Of a stretch of DNA of 64,000 nucleotides, positions 11,201 to 21,035 are shown piece after piece. The stretch spans positions 5,727,501 to 5,791,500 of the forward strand of contig CM076961.1 of NCBI GenBank assembly GCA_039566865.1, given 5' to 3'. The notes under the pieces were generated by a model that saw only the letters and a program-made list of their open reading frames with translations, was not told where the DNA came from and did not search any database. The stretch's first letter is position 1, and each line of letters begins with the position of its first letter. The DNA comes from Aurelia coerulea. Lineage: Eukaryota; Cnidaria; Scyphozoa; Semaeostomeae; Ulmaridae. The position numbers were made by a program, and so were the translations under genes.

Positions 11201-11327
11201 GCTATTTTCTCTTCGGTTTTAGAGGAATCTCGATGACCATCTTTCGACAAAAGTGGGGGAGGGGGGGCAATTGCCTCCCCCATACCCCCCCCCCGTGGCC
11301 ACGCCACTGCTTCGATGGTTTTAGTTT

Positions 11328-12640
11328 CTATTTATATAGCAAGATGGATATTTCGTCGGTTGAAAATGAAGGCTCCCTGGTAGGCAAACGAGTTTTTTCC
11401 AGTTTCAGTGTGCATTTTCGGTAAAACAACACAAGAGTGTTAATGTCATGCTGAGATCTTTTGAAGTAACCATTCATGTCTTTGTTGTCCCATGACGTTA
11501 TCTTTGCTCTTGGGTTGAAAATTCTGGCTGCTCTATTTTGTATACACTGTAGCTTGTTTACTGTTCCTTGTGGTAGGGAAAGCTGTAGTGGGTAGCAGTA
11601 CAACAGTAGTGGCCGTATCGTATCATTGTTATGTATATCGATTCTGCTATATGACGGCTGACTTTTTCGCGAATACGAGATAAAAGCTTTACTCTGGCGG
11701 ATGCTTTTTTTTACACATTTTCAAAATGTTGATGTAGGTTCAGATGGTTATCCAAATCTGCACCAATGTACTTGTATGATTTTGTCTCATGAATAGTTTG
11801 ATTGTAGATTTTGATGTCCACCTTTGTCTGTTTGGACAACTCTTGATGTGATCCATATAGCAAAATTCAGTTTTACCTTTTTTCAAGTTAATGAACAAGT
11901 TATTTTCATTAAACCACTCTGCAACTGTTTGGACAACTTTTGATGTGATCCATATAGCAAAATTCAGTTTTACCTTTTTTCAAGTTAATGAACAAGTTAT
12001 TTTCATTAAACCAGTCTGCAACTGTTTGCAATGCACTGTTAAGTAAATGTTCTATTTCATTTTAGTTCTTTCGTGTACAATATTAAGCACTATCGTCGGC
12101 ATATAAAATAATGCCAGCATCAGTGAGCGGAATATGGAATGATGTCGTTGATTATCAACCTAAAAAGAAGGGGCCCCCGGATGGATCCTTGTGGGACACC
12201 ACATGTAACATTTTCTTCGCATGAGCTGGTGCTATCAAAAATTACTTTTTGTATTCTATTAAAGACATAATCACCTATCCATGGTAATTCCACATCACCT
12301 GGTAATTTTTCCCGCAAGGTTACATGACATGCTGTGTCGAAGGCTTGACGGAGGTCAATATAGACAGCACCACTACATAGCCCTTTATCAATTTTCTGTG
12401 TAACCTTTACTGACAGTAAGGTAAATGCACGTTGCGTAAATCTCCCTTGTCTAAACCCAAACTGATGTGGGCACAATAGGCCATTCGACTCAAGGTACTG
12501 GGACAGTTGATTATAAATGATCTTCTCCGTAACTTTTGATAGAGGAGGAATTACCGTGATAGACGTATAGTTGTCCAACATTGTCAGATTGCCTGATTTG
12601 AAAGCAGGGGTGATTTTCCCACATTTAAAGTTTTAATTCG
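11328..12640 (-). pseudogene. Non-LTR retrotransposon reverse transcriptase remnant
   Basis: Read on the minus strand, 12640-12582 and the 12581-12120 frame give the central reverse transcriptase domain: a K-ITPAFKSGN start, LSKVTEKIIYNQL, HQFGFRQGR, YIDLRQAFDT and GVPQGS. A frame change follows, and the catalytic YADD box is read in another frame near 12092-12103. After it come VADWFNENNLF, then ETKSYKYIGADLD with HLN, and the tail KLQCIQNRAARIF. The order is that of jockey/CR1-like elements. Internal stops, frameshifts and a 97-bp duplication make it inactive; the 5' endonuclease half is missing. It lies within a hAT-like element. Confidence 0.85.
11828..12021 (-). repeat. 97-bp tandem duplication inside the reverse transcriptase remnant
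   Basis: Units 11828-11924 and 11925-12021 differ at only a few bases and both encode the segment after the YADD box (VA-WFNENNLFINLKK). Ninety-seven is not a multiple of three, so the duplication itself breaks the frame. Confidence 0.8.
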
Positions 12641-12879
12641 TGCAAATATTTGATTCTTTTTCCTCAGATGAAAATGTTGCGTGCCCTCCTCCGCAAGTAC
12701 CTTTTTCAAGGTTGAGCAGGTAGAGCAGGCAAGCAGGCACAGAGAGAGAGAGTTAGATAAGGGACTTCCCTCTCCTTCGTTGTTTTTTCCTCTATGTCAA
12801 TTCGTCTCCAAGATGCTTCGTTCCTCAACAGGAAAATGGTATTACAGGAAATTTGGATGTTAACTTTTTCGCACAATAC

Positions 12880-12982
12880 CGCATACCGCGCTGTGAAAGT
12901 TCGATACCGCAATACCGCAAGTTTTTTCCGTCATTACCGCAATACCGCACAAAATTTACCCCCGATACCGCAATACCGCAAA
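12880..12982. repeat. Right ATACCGCA subterminal repeats
   Basis: About eight copies of ATACCGC(A), several in GATACCGCAATACCGCA pairs, adjoin the right end of the 10471-12997 element. They are the counterpart of the array at 10491-10565 and are directly oriented with it rather than inverted. Confidence 0.65.
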
Positions 12983-13250
12983 CCCCGAAGTACCCCTCTT
13001 TCTCGCTTTACATTCGTGAAATTGTTGGATCATCGTTTGGTTTGAAATTTGAATGATTTTTGATGCTGAACAGTGCTGCATGGCTGCATGACAATATTAA
13101 AAATCGAATCAGGTTGTAATATGGCTATAATCAAAAGAGACAAATTCTGGAATTATATGAACATTTTACAGACCAGATCGATTGGCTCTGTCAGCAAAGA
13201 TGGTTGACTGCGTCAAGTTTACTGGCAATGCAACCCCGCTTGCCTGCATC

Positions 13251-13431
13251 TTTATTGGGGAGATGAGATACGGTTTTTTCCGAGGAAAAGTATGTGTCCC
13301 CCCGTGAAATAGGTTAATGCTCATGCGCGGTAGCGTTTTGGGTTGGAACTCCGACGGGCGCATGAGCATTAACCTACTTCACGGGGGACACATACGTTTC
13401 CTCAGACAGACCGTATCTCGTCTCCCCAACA
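13251..13431. mobile_element. Foldback miniature element, about 75-bp arms
   Basis: Left arm 13251-13327 and right arm 13357-13431 are inverted, sharing GTTAATGCTCATGCGC near the loop and TTGGGGAGAYGAGATACGG at the outer part. The loop is about 30 bp. Short open frames here run through the stem and are not credible genes. Confidence 0.75.
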
Positions 13432-13573
13432 AATCTACATTGTCGAATGTTGTCATTTCTACAACAGGTCATCTTCTTACCCCCTTGAAGATGACCTAAA
13501 TGAACGTTTTTCCCTCCATGAATGTAACGTGTTAAAACACACAGGAATGAAGTGAAACTTTCCTATCAGTTCA

Positions 13574-13736
13574 GCAATAGACGATTGCGCAAAAGATGGC
13601 GGCGAGGAATTTTTTACCAAAATGCACTGCGTTCTTTAATCGAATTCCTATAGAATCGTTAAAGAATCTTTATTAGAACGCAATGCATCTTGGTAAAAAA
13701 TTCTTCGCGGCCATCTTTAGCGCAATCGTCTATTGC
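13574..13736. mobile_element. Foldback miniature element with GCAATAGACGATTGCGC ends
   Basis: The ends GCAATAGACGATTGCGC and GCGCAATCGTCTATTGC are inverted, followed by AAGATGGC/GCCATCTT and a long stem with a short loop near 13650. At 163 bp it is a typical small foldback. No certain target duplication. Confidence 0.75.
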
Positions 13737-14720
13737 AGTGTGGATCCATATTTTGCTTAGGCCAACTTTGATTTCAAACAGTTTGAAATTGCAGCATGCC
13801 CGCAAAGAATCCTGGGTGACAATGGCTCTTTAAACCTGTGGTTATGTAAGATGTGGTCAACAAGTCAAAACGGTCGGCTGCAAGTTTGTGTAATGAATTT
13901 GATTAATTTTCTGAATAAGGCACTGCATGTTCTCGAAATTCCAATGTCATACTTCACTTTTAATGAAGGCAAATATGCACTGACTGGTAGACAAAGGATA
14001 AACGGATTCTCTAACTTTGGAATACGGTGAGATGAGGAAGACCTCCTCGCAAGCTCTTTGTTGGTTAACATATTATTTGCTTGTGGTGCTCCACAGCCAA
14101 ATTCTAAAGAATGCTTTGATGTTTCGATAATAAACCTATGCATTGATAGAACGGAGAAGCTCTCTCGCAGGAGACAAAAAGCTTGTTCGAAAGAGGAGGA
14201 AGATAGTTTTCACTAAGTTTCAAGCAAAGAGATACAGGGGGGCTGGGAATAATTAATTCGGCAATGGAACTGTTTGGCTATGAAATGATCGATACGAAAA
14301 TTACTTTTGAATGCTGTTTACTTCATCCCAAAGTAACGGCAAAAATTTGGCTATTTACACTTACGTTTTGCCCATCAAACAAACTTTGTTCTAAATTCTT
14401 ATTGCTCTTCTTTTGATAATCAGACCCCCGGAAGGATAACTTTAGGAGGATTACCCCCTACTGACACATTTATTAAAATCTCGTTTTTTTGAATCACTAG
14501 GTAAGGGGCTTTTGAGTTGAAGAGGCCTGCATAACATCAAGCAGCCCAGCTTTGGGGGATTGAAGATACCATCAAGTTGCCTGCAGCGGTATATATGGGA
14601 AGAGGTATGTCTATGTAATTCCATTTAATTTTGATTCTAAGCTACTAAGTTTAAAGTAACGTAGTTGAAAGATATAACAAAATGCTAGGATTGTTTTCAT
14701 GTTAAATGAAAGAGTAAACT
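13737..14720. other. No gene supported
   Basis: A 92-codon minus-strand open frame (13865-14143) has no recognisable domain and no homologous reading nearby. The remainder is AT-rich and unassigned. Confidence 0.4.
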
Positions 14721-14721
14721 A

Positions 14722-15203
14722 CTGTTTCATTTCATTTCATTTCATTTTTTAATTTTAAAATTATTTATGCATGGTAGCCCCGTCAGTCAGTATGACTGAT
14801 TTTCAGGGGGCCGTGCCAAAAACTTTACAAATTAAAAAATCGACTAAAATTAATAATGGGAAAAGGAAACTAATTACAATCATAAATAATTTATCTACAA
14901 CTATTTACAATAAATTTACAACCGACCCTTTATCTTGTTCTTAAAAGAAGATAAAGAGGGAGCTTGCTTGGCCTCGCGGCTGAGATCATTCCAGATTTTT
15001 GCTCCACGAAATGCGAACGCTTTCTGTCCATTACTAGTTTTCATGAATGGCACTAGCAAGTCAGTTTCGGCATTTCTAAGGTTGATAATATTGCGATCAG
15101 AATTTCTAACAAATAAATGCGAGAGATAATCAGGCGCGAGACTATTAACAGATTTATATACAGTTGTTGCAGTCTCACTTCTGATCATATCCCTCACAGT
15201 TGG
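14722..15203 (-). pseudogene. 3' end of a non-LTR retrotransposon (reverse transcriptase C-terminus)
   Basis: The minus-strand frame from about 15203 to 14916 gives WPTVRDMIRSETATTVYKS, then LAPDYLS-LF, ETDLLVPFMKTSNGQKAF, FRGAKIWNDLS and a basic tail. This is the very conserved C-terminal tail of invertebrate non-LTR reverse transcriptases. Beyond the stop is a 3' untranslated stretch ending in a short TTTCA repeat (14726-14745), as expected for the 3' end of such an element. The reading is cut at its 5' side by the hAT-like insertion at 15212; nothing convincing continues on the far side, so the copy was probably already 5'-truncated. Confidence 0.8.
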
Positions 15204-15211
15204 CCATTGTA

Positions 15212-16312
15212 CAGTGGCGTCGTGGCCGGGGGGGCCAGGGGGGGCCATGGCCCCCCCTGTGAAAATGTTGTCGGAAAATTCGTCAGTTTTCCATTCTTGT
15301 CGGAAAAATCGAAAAAATTGAATTAATCCATTTTCCTTACATAGCTACTTTATGGCAATCGAAATGTATACATGAAATATCACTTTTTCGATCGCAAAAA
15401 CGTAGTTTTTGATGAAAAAGTAGGTTTTCGACAAAAAACTAGGTTCTTCCAAAGATTTGGTTCTTCGTTCGTTTTTCTGCAAAAATTCCTTTTTCAATCG
15501 AAAGAAAAGTGTGTTTTTATTGGAAAAATAGACACATTAGGCGCAAAAAGTTTCGGAGGAATAAATTTCAGACAAATGCTTTCGGTCAAAACATTCTTGG
15601 ACTTTTTCCCCGAAAATTCGGTCGTTTTACCTACATTTTGGTGACTAAAAACGATAAATTTACAATTTATTTTGCACGTTTCATACTTAAAAAATGTCAT
15701 GCATTTATGGTTTGTGCATTAAGCTTTCAATGAGTTGCTCGTCAGAATTTGCACAAGTGAATGTTGTTGAAGAAGATGGAAATGATTACTAAGATGGGAT
15801 TACTTTCAGTTTCTGTAAACGGATGCTTATAAGAAATGAAGATTTATATCAAGCTATCACGTTGTTATCTAAAATTTGAAAACGATCTATTTTTCAGTGC
15901 TTTTAAGGTCCTTTTTTCGAAATTTCCCATGAAAAACAAATAATAGATTCTTCAAAATAGGGGCGTTTTGCGACGATCTAAAGGGCGTGGTCACAGGAAA
16001 TTTTCCCGGGGGCAAGCCCCCGGACCCCCAGTTTTCCACCCTCCTTGCGCATATAGCTTCAGTGTCACCTCCAACACCAATCACGTCTCAACAACAGCCT
16101 CACCTCCAACAAGAATCGCCTCTTAACAGGACTGCTGTGTACCTTTCAAAAATTCTTCGCTATTATGGAACTTTTATAGGACAAAAGTTCTGAGACATTT
16201 TGCCACTTTTTGTACGTTACATTCCTGCTTAATTTTTGTCGGAAAAATGTCTCTTTGTCGGAAAATTCTGACCCTTGGCCCCCCCTAAAATCATGCTCCC
16301 ACGACGCCACTG
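15212..16312. mobile_element. 1.1-kb hAT-like non-autonomous element
   Basis: Ends are CAGTGGCGTCGTGG and CCACGACGCCACTG. The perfect 8-bp duplication CCATTGTA lies at 15204-15211 and 16313-16320. CAGTGGCG starts are classic for hAT. TGTCGGAAAA/TTTTCCGACA words recur inside both ends. No transposase frame is present. It sits inside the reverse transcriptase fragment and added a spurious start (MAPPGPPGHDATV) to that frame. Confidence 0.9.
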
Positions 16313-16562
16313 CCATTGTACTCCTTGACCAAGCGTCCGAGATGTTTATAAGTGCCAAAGTATTTTTAGAGATTTTTCACAAAAACAGAAGAAATTTTTT
16401 TAAAAAGTAGACGAGAATTTTTTGATTGCTTTGCCCCTCAGCCTTTTCATAACCGGACAGTCAGCTTGATTCACTTTCCGCTGCAAAGTGAGCGACCACG
16501 ACAAGCACACTTCAAAGGCAAACTCAACTTCAGTTAATGCAGACAACTCAAAAAATTCTTAA

Positions 16563-17120
16563 CCCTATCTGACCTGGGTGATTTGAAACACTCAATGCCT
16601 GGGGGGGGGGCGGATTCCGCCCCCCCTGTTTATCTCTGTTGCCATAAGAGATATGGCAGCCAAACTTGGCACAAAGGTAGTTCATTATGTAAACAATGAA
16701 AATTTGAAATCATAATCCAATTAGCGATGTTGTTGTTGTTGCTAGAGCATGATGATCATTATGATGTCATATGACGTCATATAAATGAAAGGTTGCTAAA
16801 AGGTCATGAAACTTTATTTTTCATAAAGAAATGAAAGATATAGATCAAAATATAAATAAATTCTTAATTTAGACTTAATTGGACCTATTAAACATGATTA
16901 AAAGAGATACAGAGTTTGTTTTTCATAGAGTGCAGCATGAAAAATTGGTAACCATGGAAACAAGGCTAAAAATAGAATTTCCAAATTGTTGCAATTTTAT
17001 TGCTCTATGATACAAAGTTAAACTTACGAAGTATCAGAGGCCTGCTGCATGTGTGGAAAACGGTGTAAACAAATATGTACTAGGGGGGGGGGCGGAATCC
17101 GCCCCCCAGGTCAGATAGGG
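16563..17120. mobile_element. piggyBac-like miniature element 3
   Basis: TTAA flanks on both sides (16559-16562, 17121-17124). Ends are CCCTATCTGACCTGGG and CCAGGTCAGATAGGG. Both ends carry G-run CGGATTCCG C-run hairpins. The interior has ATGATGTCATATGACGTCAT. It is 558 bp, shorter than the 6-8 kb copies, with no coding sequence. Confidence 0.85.
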
Positions 17121-17124
17121 TTAA

Positions 17125-17844
17125 GTAGAAGACATCGGGGGCAAAGTTTACTCCTTGGATAAGCCTCTTTTTCAGTAATACCCCTCCCCAAATCGTGCTG
17201 TTTAAAACCTTTGTGTGCACGGTTTTTTGAACGAGAATAAAAAAAGAATAGAAGAATCGGCATGCATAAACCATATTTGGGAAACTGATGTACGTCAACA
17301 GGAAATCCTGATATCTGATAGGCTAGAGTTTGACTGCAAGTGGCTTGAGCCACTTTTCTATGCTTACCTTTCCTTTAATGTGTCTAATCGGGGGGGGGGG
17401 GGGAGGCAGCTCCGCCAACGTTGGAAAGGAGTCAAACATCTGCCTTCTTCGGGCAAACACCCATCGAAAGCAAAATGTAGGTGAACAATTGACTTTTTCT
17501 CGAGCACCCTCCTACATTTCGTACCCCTATGCGGATCACTTCGGTTTGGTATAAGACGAGGGACATCTCATTTTAGACTTGCAGGCAGACATTTTGCAGA
17601 AGCCTTTTTTGTTTTACAAGACATCCTTGGAATCATCTAGAAATCCCGTTTGCTCTCCCAGAAATCTCATACCCTTTCTGAGGCAGGGACACATCCCTTC
17701 CATACAAGGAACTGCCTTGTAACTTGTCAGTGCCCAAAAAGCTACGAACGAATCTTCAGTTAAAAGGTCAAGAAAACTAGCTTTGTAAATAATCGATCTT
17801 TAGCTATTCCGCATTGGAATCTGGATTGAGCGATATTTTCTATA
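17125..17844. other. No gene supported
   Basis: A 14-base G run near 17391 and short frames on both strands only. Nothing recognisable. Confidence 0.4.
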
Positions 17845-17960
17845 CACGTATTTTTTATAAGAAACTCAGAATTTGATCCAATGCTGAAAGTTTCTTAGAT
17901 TTATCAGATTTTAAGGACTCGGAGCTACTTGAATGTTCCATAAAACCCTTCAAGTTCACA
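17845..17960 (+). repeat. Isolated end of the TATAAGAAACT family
   Basis: TA precedes CACGTATTTTTTATAAG-AAACT, the end type of the 6231-7512 element, followed by GCTGAAAGTTTCTTAGATTT as in the 36-kb copy. The partner end was not found; the copy appears truncated. Confidence 0.5.
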
Positions 17961-17970
17961 ACCTGTGCCA

Positions 17971-18113
17971 GAGGGGCATTTCACTCCTTCGAAAAAGCGT
18001 ACGAGATTTTTTCAGAACAAAAGGATTTTTACGGATTTTTAATGGATTTTCCTTGAAAACAAAGGGATTTTTGCCTTAGGTGTACGAGATTTTTTGGTAG
18101 TGAAATGCCCCTC
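17971..18113. mobile_element. 143-bp miniature element with GAGGGGCATTTCACT ends
   Basis: Starts GAGGGGCATTTCACT and ends AGTGAAATGCCCCTC. Just inside are GCGTACGAGATTTTTT and GTGTACGAGATTTTTT, oriented directly. Flanks CCTGTGCC and CCTGTGTC match 7 of 8, suggesting an 8-bp target duplication. A second copy lies at 61515-61656. Confidence 0.7.
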
Positions 18114-18889
18114 GCCTGTGTCCAGTCAATATGCGTCATTTCACCGCTTGACCTCAAACTAATTGCAAAAGAATTTGTTTGTTGACAATTAGATAGAGGA
18201 CGACTATGTAAATAACATATCAAAAATCTACATCCTTAAACTGCGAGGAACCCCCATTTTTTCACCCCTAAAGTTCGTTTGCTCAGGGAATCCCCTTTCA
18301 TCACAAGGGGATACCCCATTACCTTCGTACATCGCTGAAGCCGCGTTTGGCACATGTTAAAGAAGCTCGAATTTGTTTGTCAAAATGTCAAAGTGTAAAT
18401 TTTGAACAAAAGAAATTGTAAATATGTGACTATTCTACTACTAACATACTTGTTTTAACCTTTGTTTTAACCCTATCTGGACTGCGGGGTCGAACACTTT
18501 ATAACTCCAAACTAAGATAAGTCCAGAAAGAAGTAAGATAAATGGATGTAATTTTCAGTGCAACCATAAATCAATAAGAAATCTTTGATCTAGTGGGAAA
18601 TTTAAAGGGATGATCCCAACACGACCAAAATCCAATAAAATAAATTAAATAGTTTGCAACAAGTTTTCAAAATAGTATAGCAATTTGTATTCAATATGCT
18701 GTGAGTCCAACTGACATGTGTTGTAATGGTACGTATGTCAAATTTCGGGTTTTGTCGAGAATTTTAGGATATATTCATGTCAACTTGGGGATATCTGTGT
18801 CGTGGCTCCTAAGAACTCGTTAGAGCTCCGCTAACTTCTAGAAAAATGGATATCAACTCAGAAAGAATGAGGGAGAAGGCAAAGATAAA
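18114..18889. other. No gene; single piggyBac-like end
   Basis: TTAACCCTATCTGGACTGCG starts at 18467 and resembles the left ends of the piggyBac-like elements, but no matching inverted right end was found nearby. Otherwise unassigned sequence. Confidence 0.45.
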
Positions 18890-19417
18890 TGTTGTAAAAT
18901 TTATAAGGACGAGGATAGGAGACGATTGCAATCAGAGATGGATCCTAATAGTCCAGTCGCTTAGGGTGAAAATCGTGACAGGGTGGAACAAAGCACCAAA
19001 CTTTCCAAGGTGATACCTAGGGGTATGGAGAACATTTCCAGAAGGGGTGCCGCTTTCTATCGATTCCGGGGGGTAACCTACAGACAAAAGTCTCATGACG
19101 TCATAAGCAAATTTCCAGAAATCCTTTTTTGGGTACTTTAAGTCTGATTTCACCAATTGAGAGAGTTAAAATTAATCATTAATCCTTGTAAATGAACTAT
19201 CTGTGAATATTTCTCAGTCCTTGACCAAATAAATTTAACATTTCTCAAAACCGGGGGGGTCAACACATAACTTGAGTCATTAAATTTGAAGCGTAACCAG
19301 CGTAACACAAACCTCGTCTCAAATTTAGAACGTAATAACTCTTCCAAACATTAAAGCATGCTCAAGCTAAGGCATCAAATGAAAATTGTCCGCAGCATCA
19401 TTTTCTACAGTAAGAAA
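18890..19417 (+). repeat. Left copy of a 0.5-kb inverted repeat pair
   Basis: The reverse complement matches 30525-31800 over the whole length once the 735-bp insertion there is removed. Shared text includes TTGGAAAGTTTGGTGCTTTG, GAATCGATAGAAAGCGGCAC and CCGCAGCATCATTTTCTACA. The copy here has an intact ATGTGTTGACCCCC, the empty site of that insertion. The pair encloses the broken repeat-protein gene and may be its terminal inverted repeats. Confidence 0.75.
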
Positions 19418-20172
19418 ATAAACCTCGAGTCTTGTCGGTATAGTAATCTGAACTTTTTTAACATGTTGCATTACATCGGCATAGACCTGCACATGACAGC
19501 CTTGCAAGTTGAAATTATATCTTTGCAAGCAAACAGGAAGGAGTCCTACAACCATATTTGAGCAATTCTTTCCAAGCTTTGCTTGCCTCTGGTAGCCCTG
19601 ATAAAAAAACGCTGCCATGTTGTCTCGTCTAAATAAAGCTAAGATGTATATCATATCAAGAAATTTATGAGAAAACGTGACTGATAGTTTGATGGTGTGG
19701 GATGGTGTTCGTCAAGTTCCACAACAGCTTGATGACCAGATTTGTACGGAGTAATCAGAGGCTGATGAAACTGAAAAAAGACTGCTTCATTTCGGAACAA
19801 CAACGATTTAGAAACGATCACATAGTTGAGACTGGTCTGAAGTAACATATTGCAATTGAGTCTAATTAACTGGATATAGGCTTTTTTCTACAACAAACTT
19901 TGCATAAGCTGTATTTATACTAACTTGCTGTTTCCTGTTTCTTTGAGTAGTTAGGCCCTCTTCTAACCGTGCACTATATACTAACTTGCTGTATTTACAG
20001 GTGATGTGTATCATATTCTATAAAACAGCCTTTTCTCATACAAAAAGGGGCACATCCTGAAATGAAACGGTAATTTTATGGTTAGCATTACATCTTTTGG
20101 AACACATACCCAAAGTAACCAATCCCCTAGCCTCCTGGTTCCTGAGCCTATGACATTCAGTTTGTTTTTTAT
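19418..20172. other. No gene supported
   Basis: Several 65-95 codon frames on both strands overlap one another and are not recognisable. ACTAACTTGCTGT occurs twice, near 19919 and 19979. Confidence 0.35.
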
Positions 20173-20410
20173 GGTAGCACATCATGAAAGCCGGATATTT
20201 CTTTCATTCCTCTGTGACTATGCATCATTTTCGTTGATTAATGTCAATTCTAAAAGATATCAACCTGAGTTGGTTAAAGACTTTCAATTGAGGTAGCACA
20301 TCATGAAAGCCGGATATTTCTTTCATTCCTCTGTGACTATGCATCATTTTCGTTGATTAATGTCAATTCTAAAAGATATCAACCTGAGTTGGTTAAAGAC
20401 TTTCAATTGA
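20173..20410. repeat. Exact 119-bp tandem duplication
   Basis: Units 20173-20291 and 20292-20410 appear identical, starting GGTAGCACATCATGAAAGCC. The identity implies a very recent duplication or an assembly artefact. It lies in the decayed 3' part of the nuclease-like pseudogene. Confidence 0.85.
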
Positions 20411-21022
20411 AGGTACCTTCTATGAAAACAGATCCTGTTTGAACTCATTCACATTGAGCCACGCAGTTTCGTTTCGTGTAAGAGCAGAATGCGGGAGAAT
20501 TTCTCCGGTAACCTGAATGTTTGAGAGTCAGCTTGGATTAAATTAAATGACCAGTTTACCACATGCAAAAAGGCTTGAGTAACGGGGATGAAAGGCTTCC
20601 ACGGTTGCCACGCTACCTTGCCTTTTCATTCTAGATCTCTGATTGTGTATCGCATCCTGAAAATGCACGGAAGAAGGGCAAAGCTTCGCATTTTGGCCTC
20701 TCATTTCTGCGACACAGCTTATTGATGATGTAATGCTTGAAGTTCTTTCCCATACCAAGGAAAACGATCAATTCCATATGTGTGTGTTCATCAAGAAGTT
20801 TGAAGAATTCACCAATCCAAATCCTAACCAAATCTGCATCCACAATTCGAATGAGGCATTTCTGGCTACCGTTTTCCAGTGCGTGGTGGGAATTCAATAC
20901 CAACACACGTGTCTGCTTCCTTGTGATAAATTGACTGTTTTAACAAATGATACTAAAAGAGAGCCAAACAATTTAAAATACCTAAAGTCATTGAAACAGA
21001 ATTTTGGTCCAGAACAATATAC
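20411..21022 (-). pseudogene. 3' part of a PIN/XPG-nuclease-like repeat protein gene
   Basis: Minus-strand reading, in pieces: HKEADT near 20945, a frame change, then HHALENGSQKCLIRIVDAD, then FLGMGKNFKHY, then ALPFFRAFSGCDTQS, another frame change, then KGKVAWQPWKPF with PVTQAFL, and finally NVNEFKQDLFS and PSIES in a third frame. From memory, invertebrate repetitive proteins carry the ordered motifs HEEADTR, VDTDVV, GTGKNFRY, ALP-FHAFTGCD and KAW; the acidic D-rich layout resembles PIN/XPG nuclease folds. At least three frame changes and internal stops make it inactive. Its 5' part lies at 29230-30130, separated by the 21023-28526 insertion. Confidence 0.7.
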
Positions 21023-21035
21023 TCATCGAAAAGGG

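Larger units (their letters stand above)
10471..12997. mobile_element. 2.5-kb hAT-like element carrying a reverse transcriptase remnant
   Basis: Inverted ends are AGGGGTACTTCGGGG and CCCCGAAGTACCCCT. The perfect 8-bp duplication CTTTCTCG flanks it (10463-10470 and 12998-13005). Both subterminal zones carry direct ATACCGCA repeats (10491-10565 and 12880-12982), plausible transposase-binding arrays. No hAT transposase frame is visible. The interior is filled by a 124-bp tandem repeat, a stray hAT-type end (CACGCCACTG near 11309) and a non-LTR reverse transcriptase remnant, so the element is non-autonomous and was itself a landing site. Confidence 0.8.
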
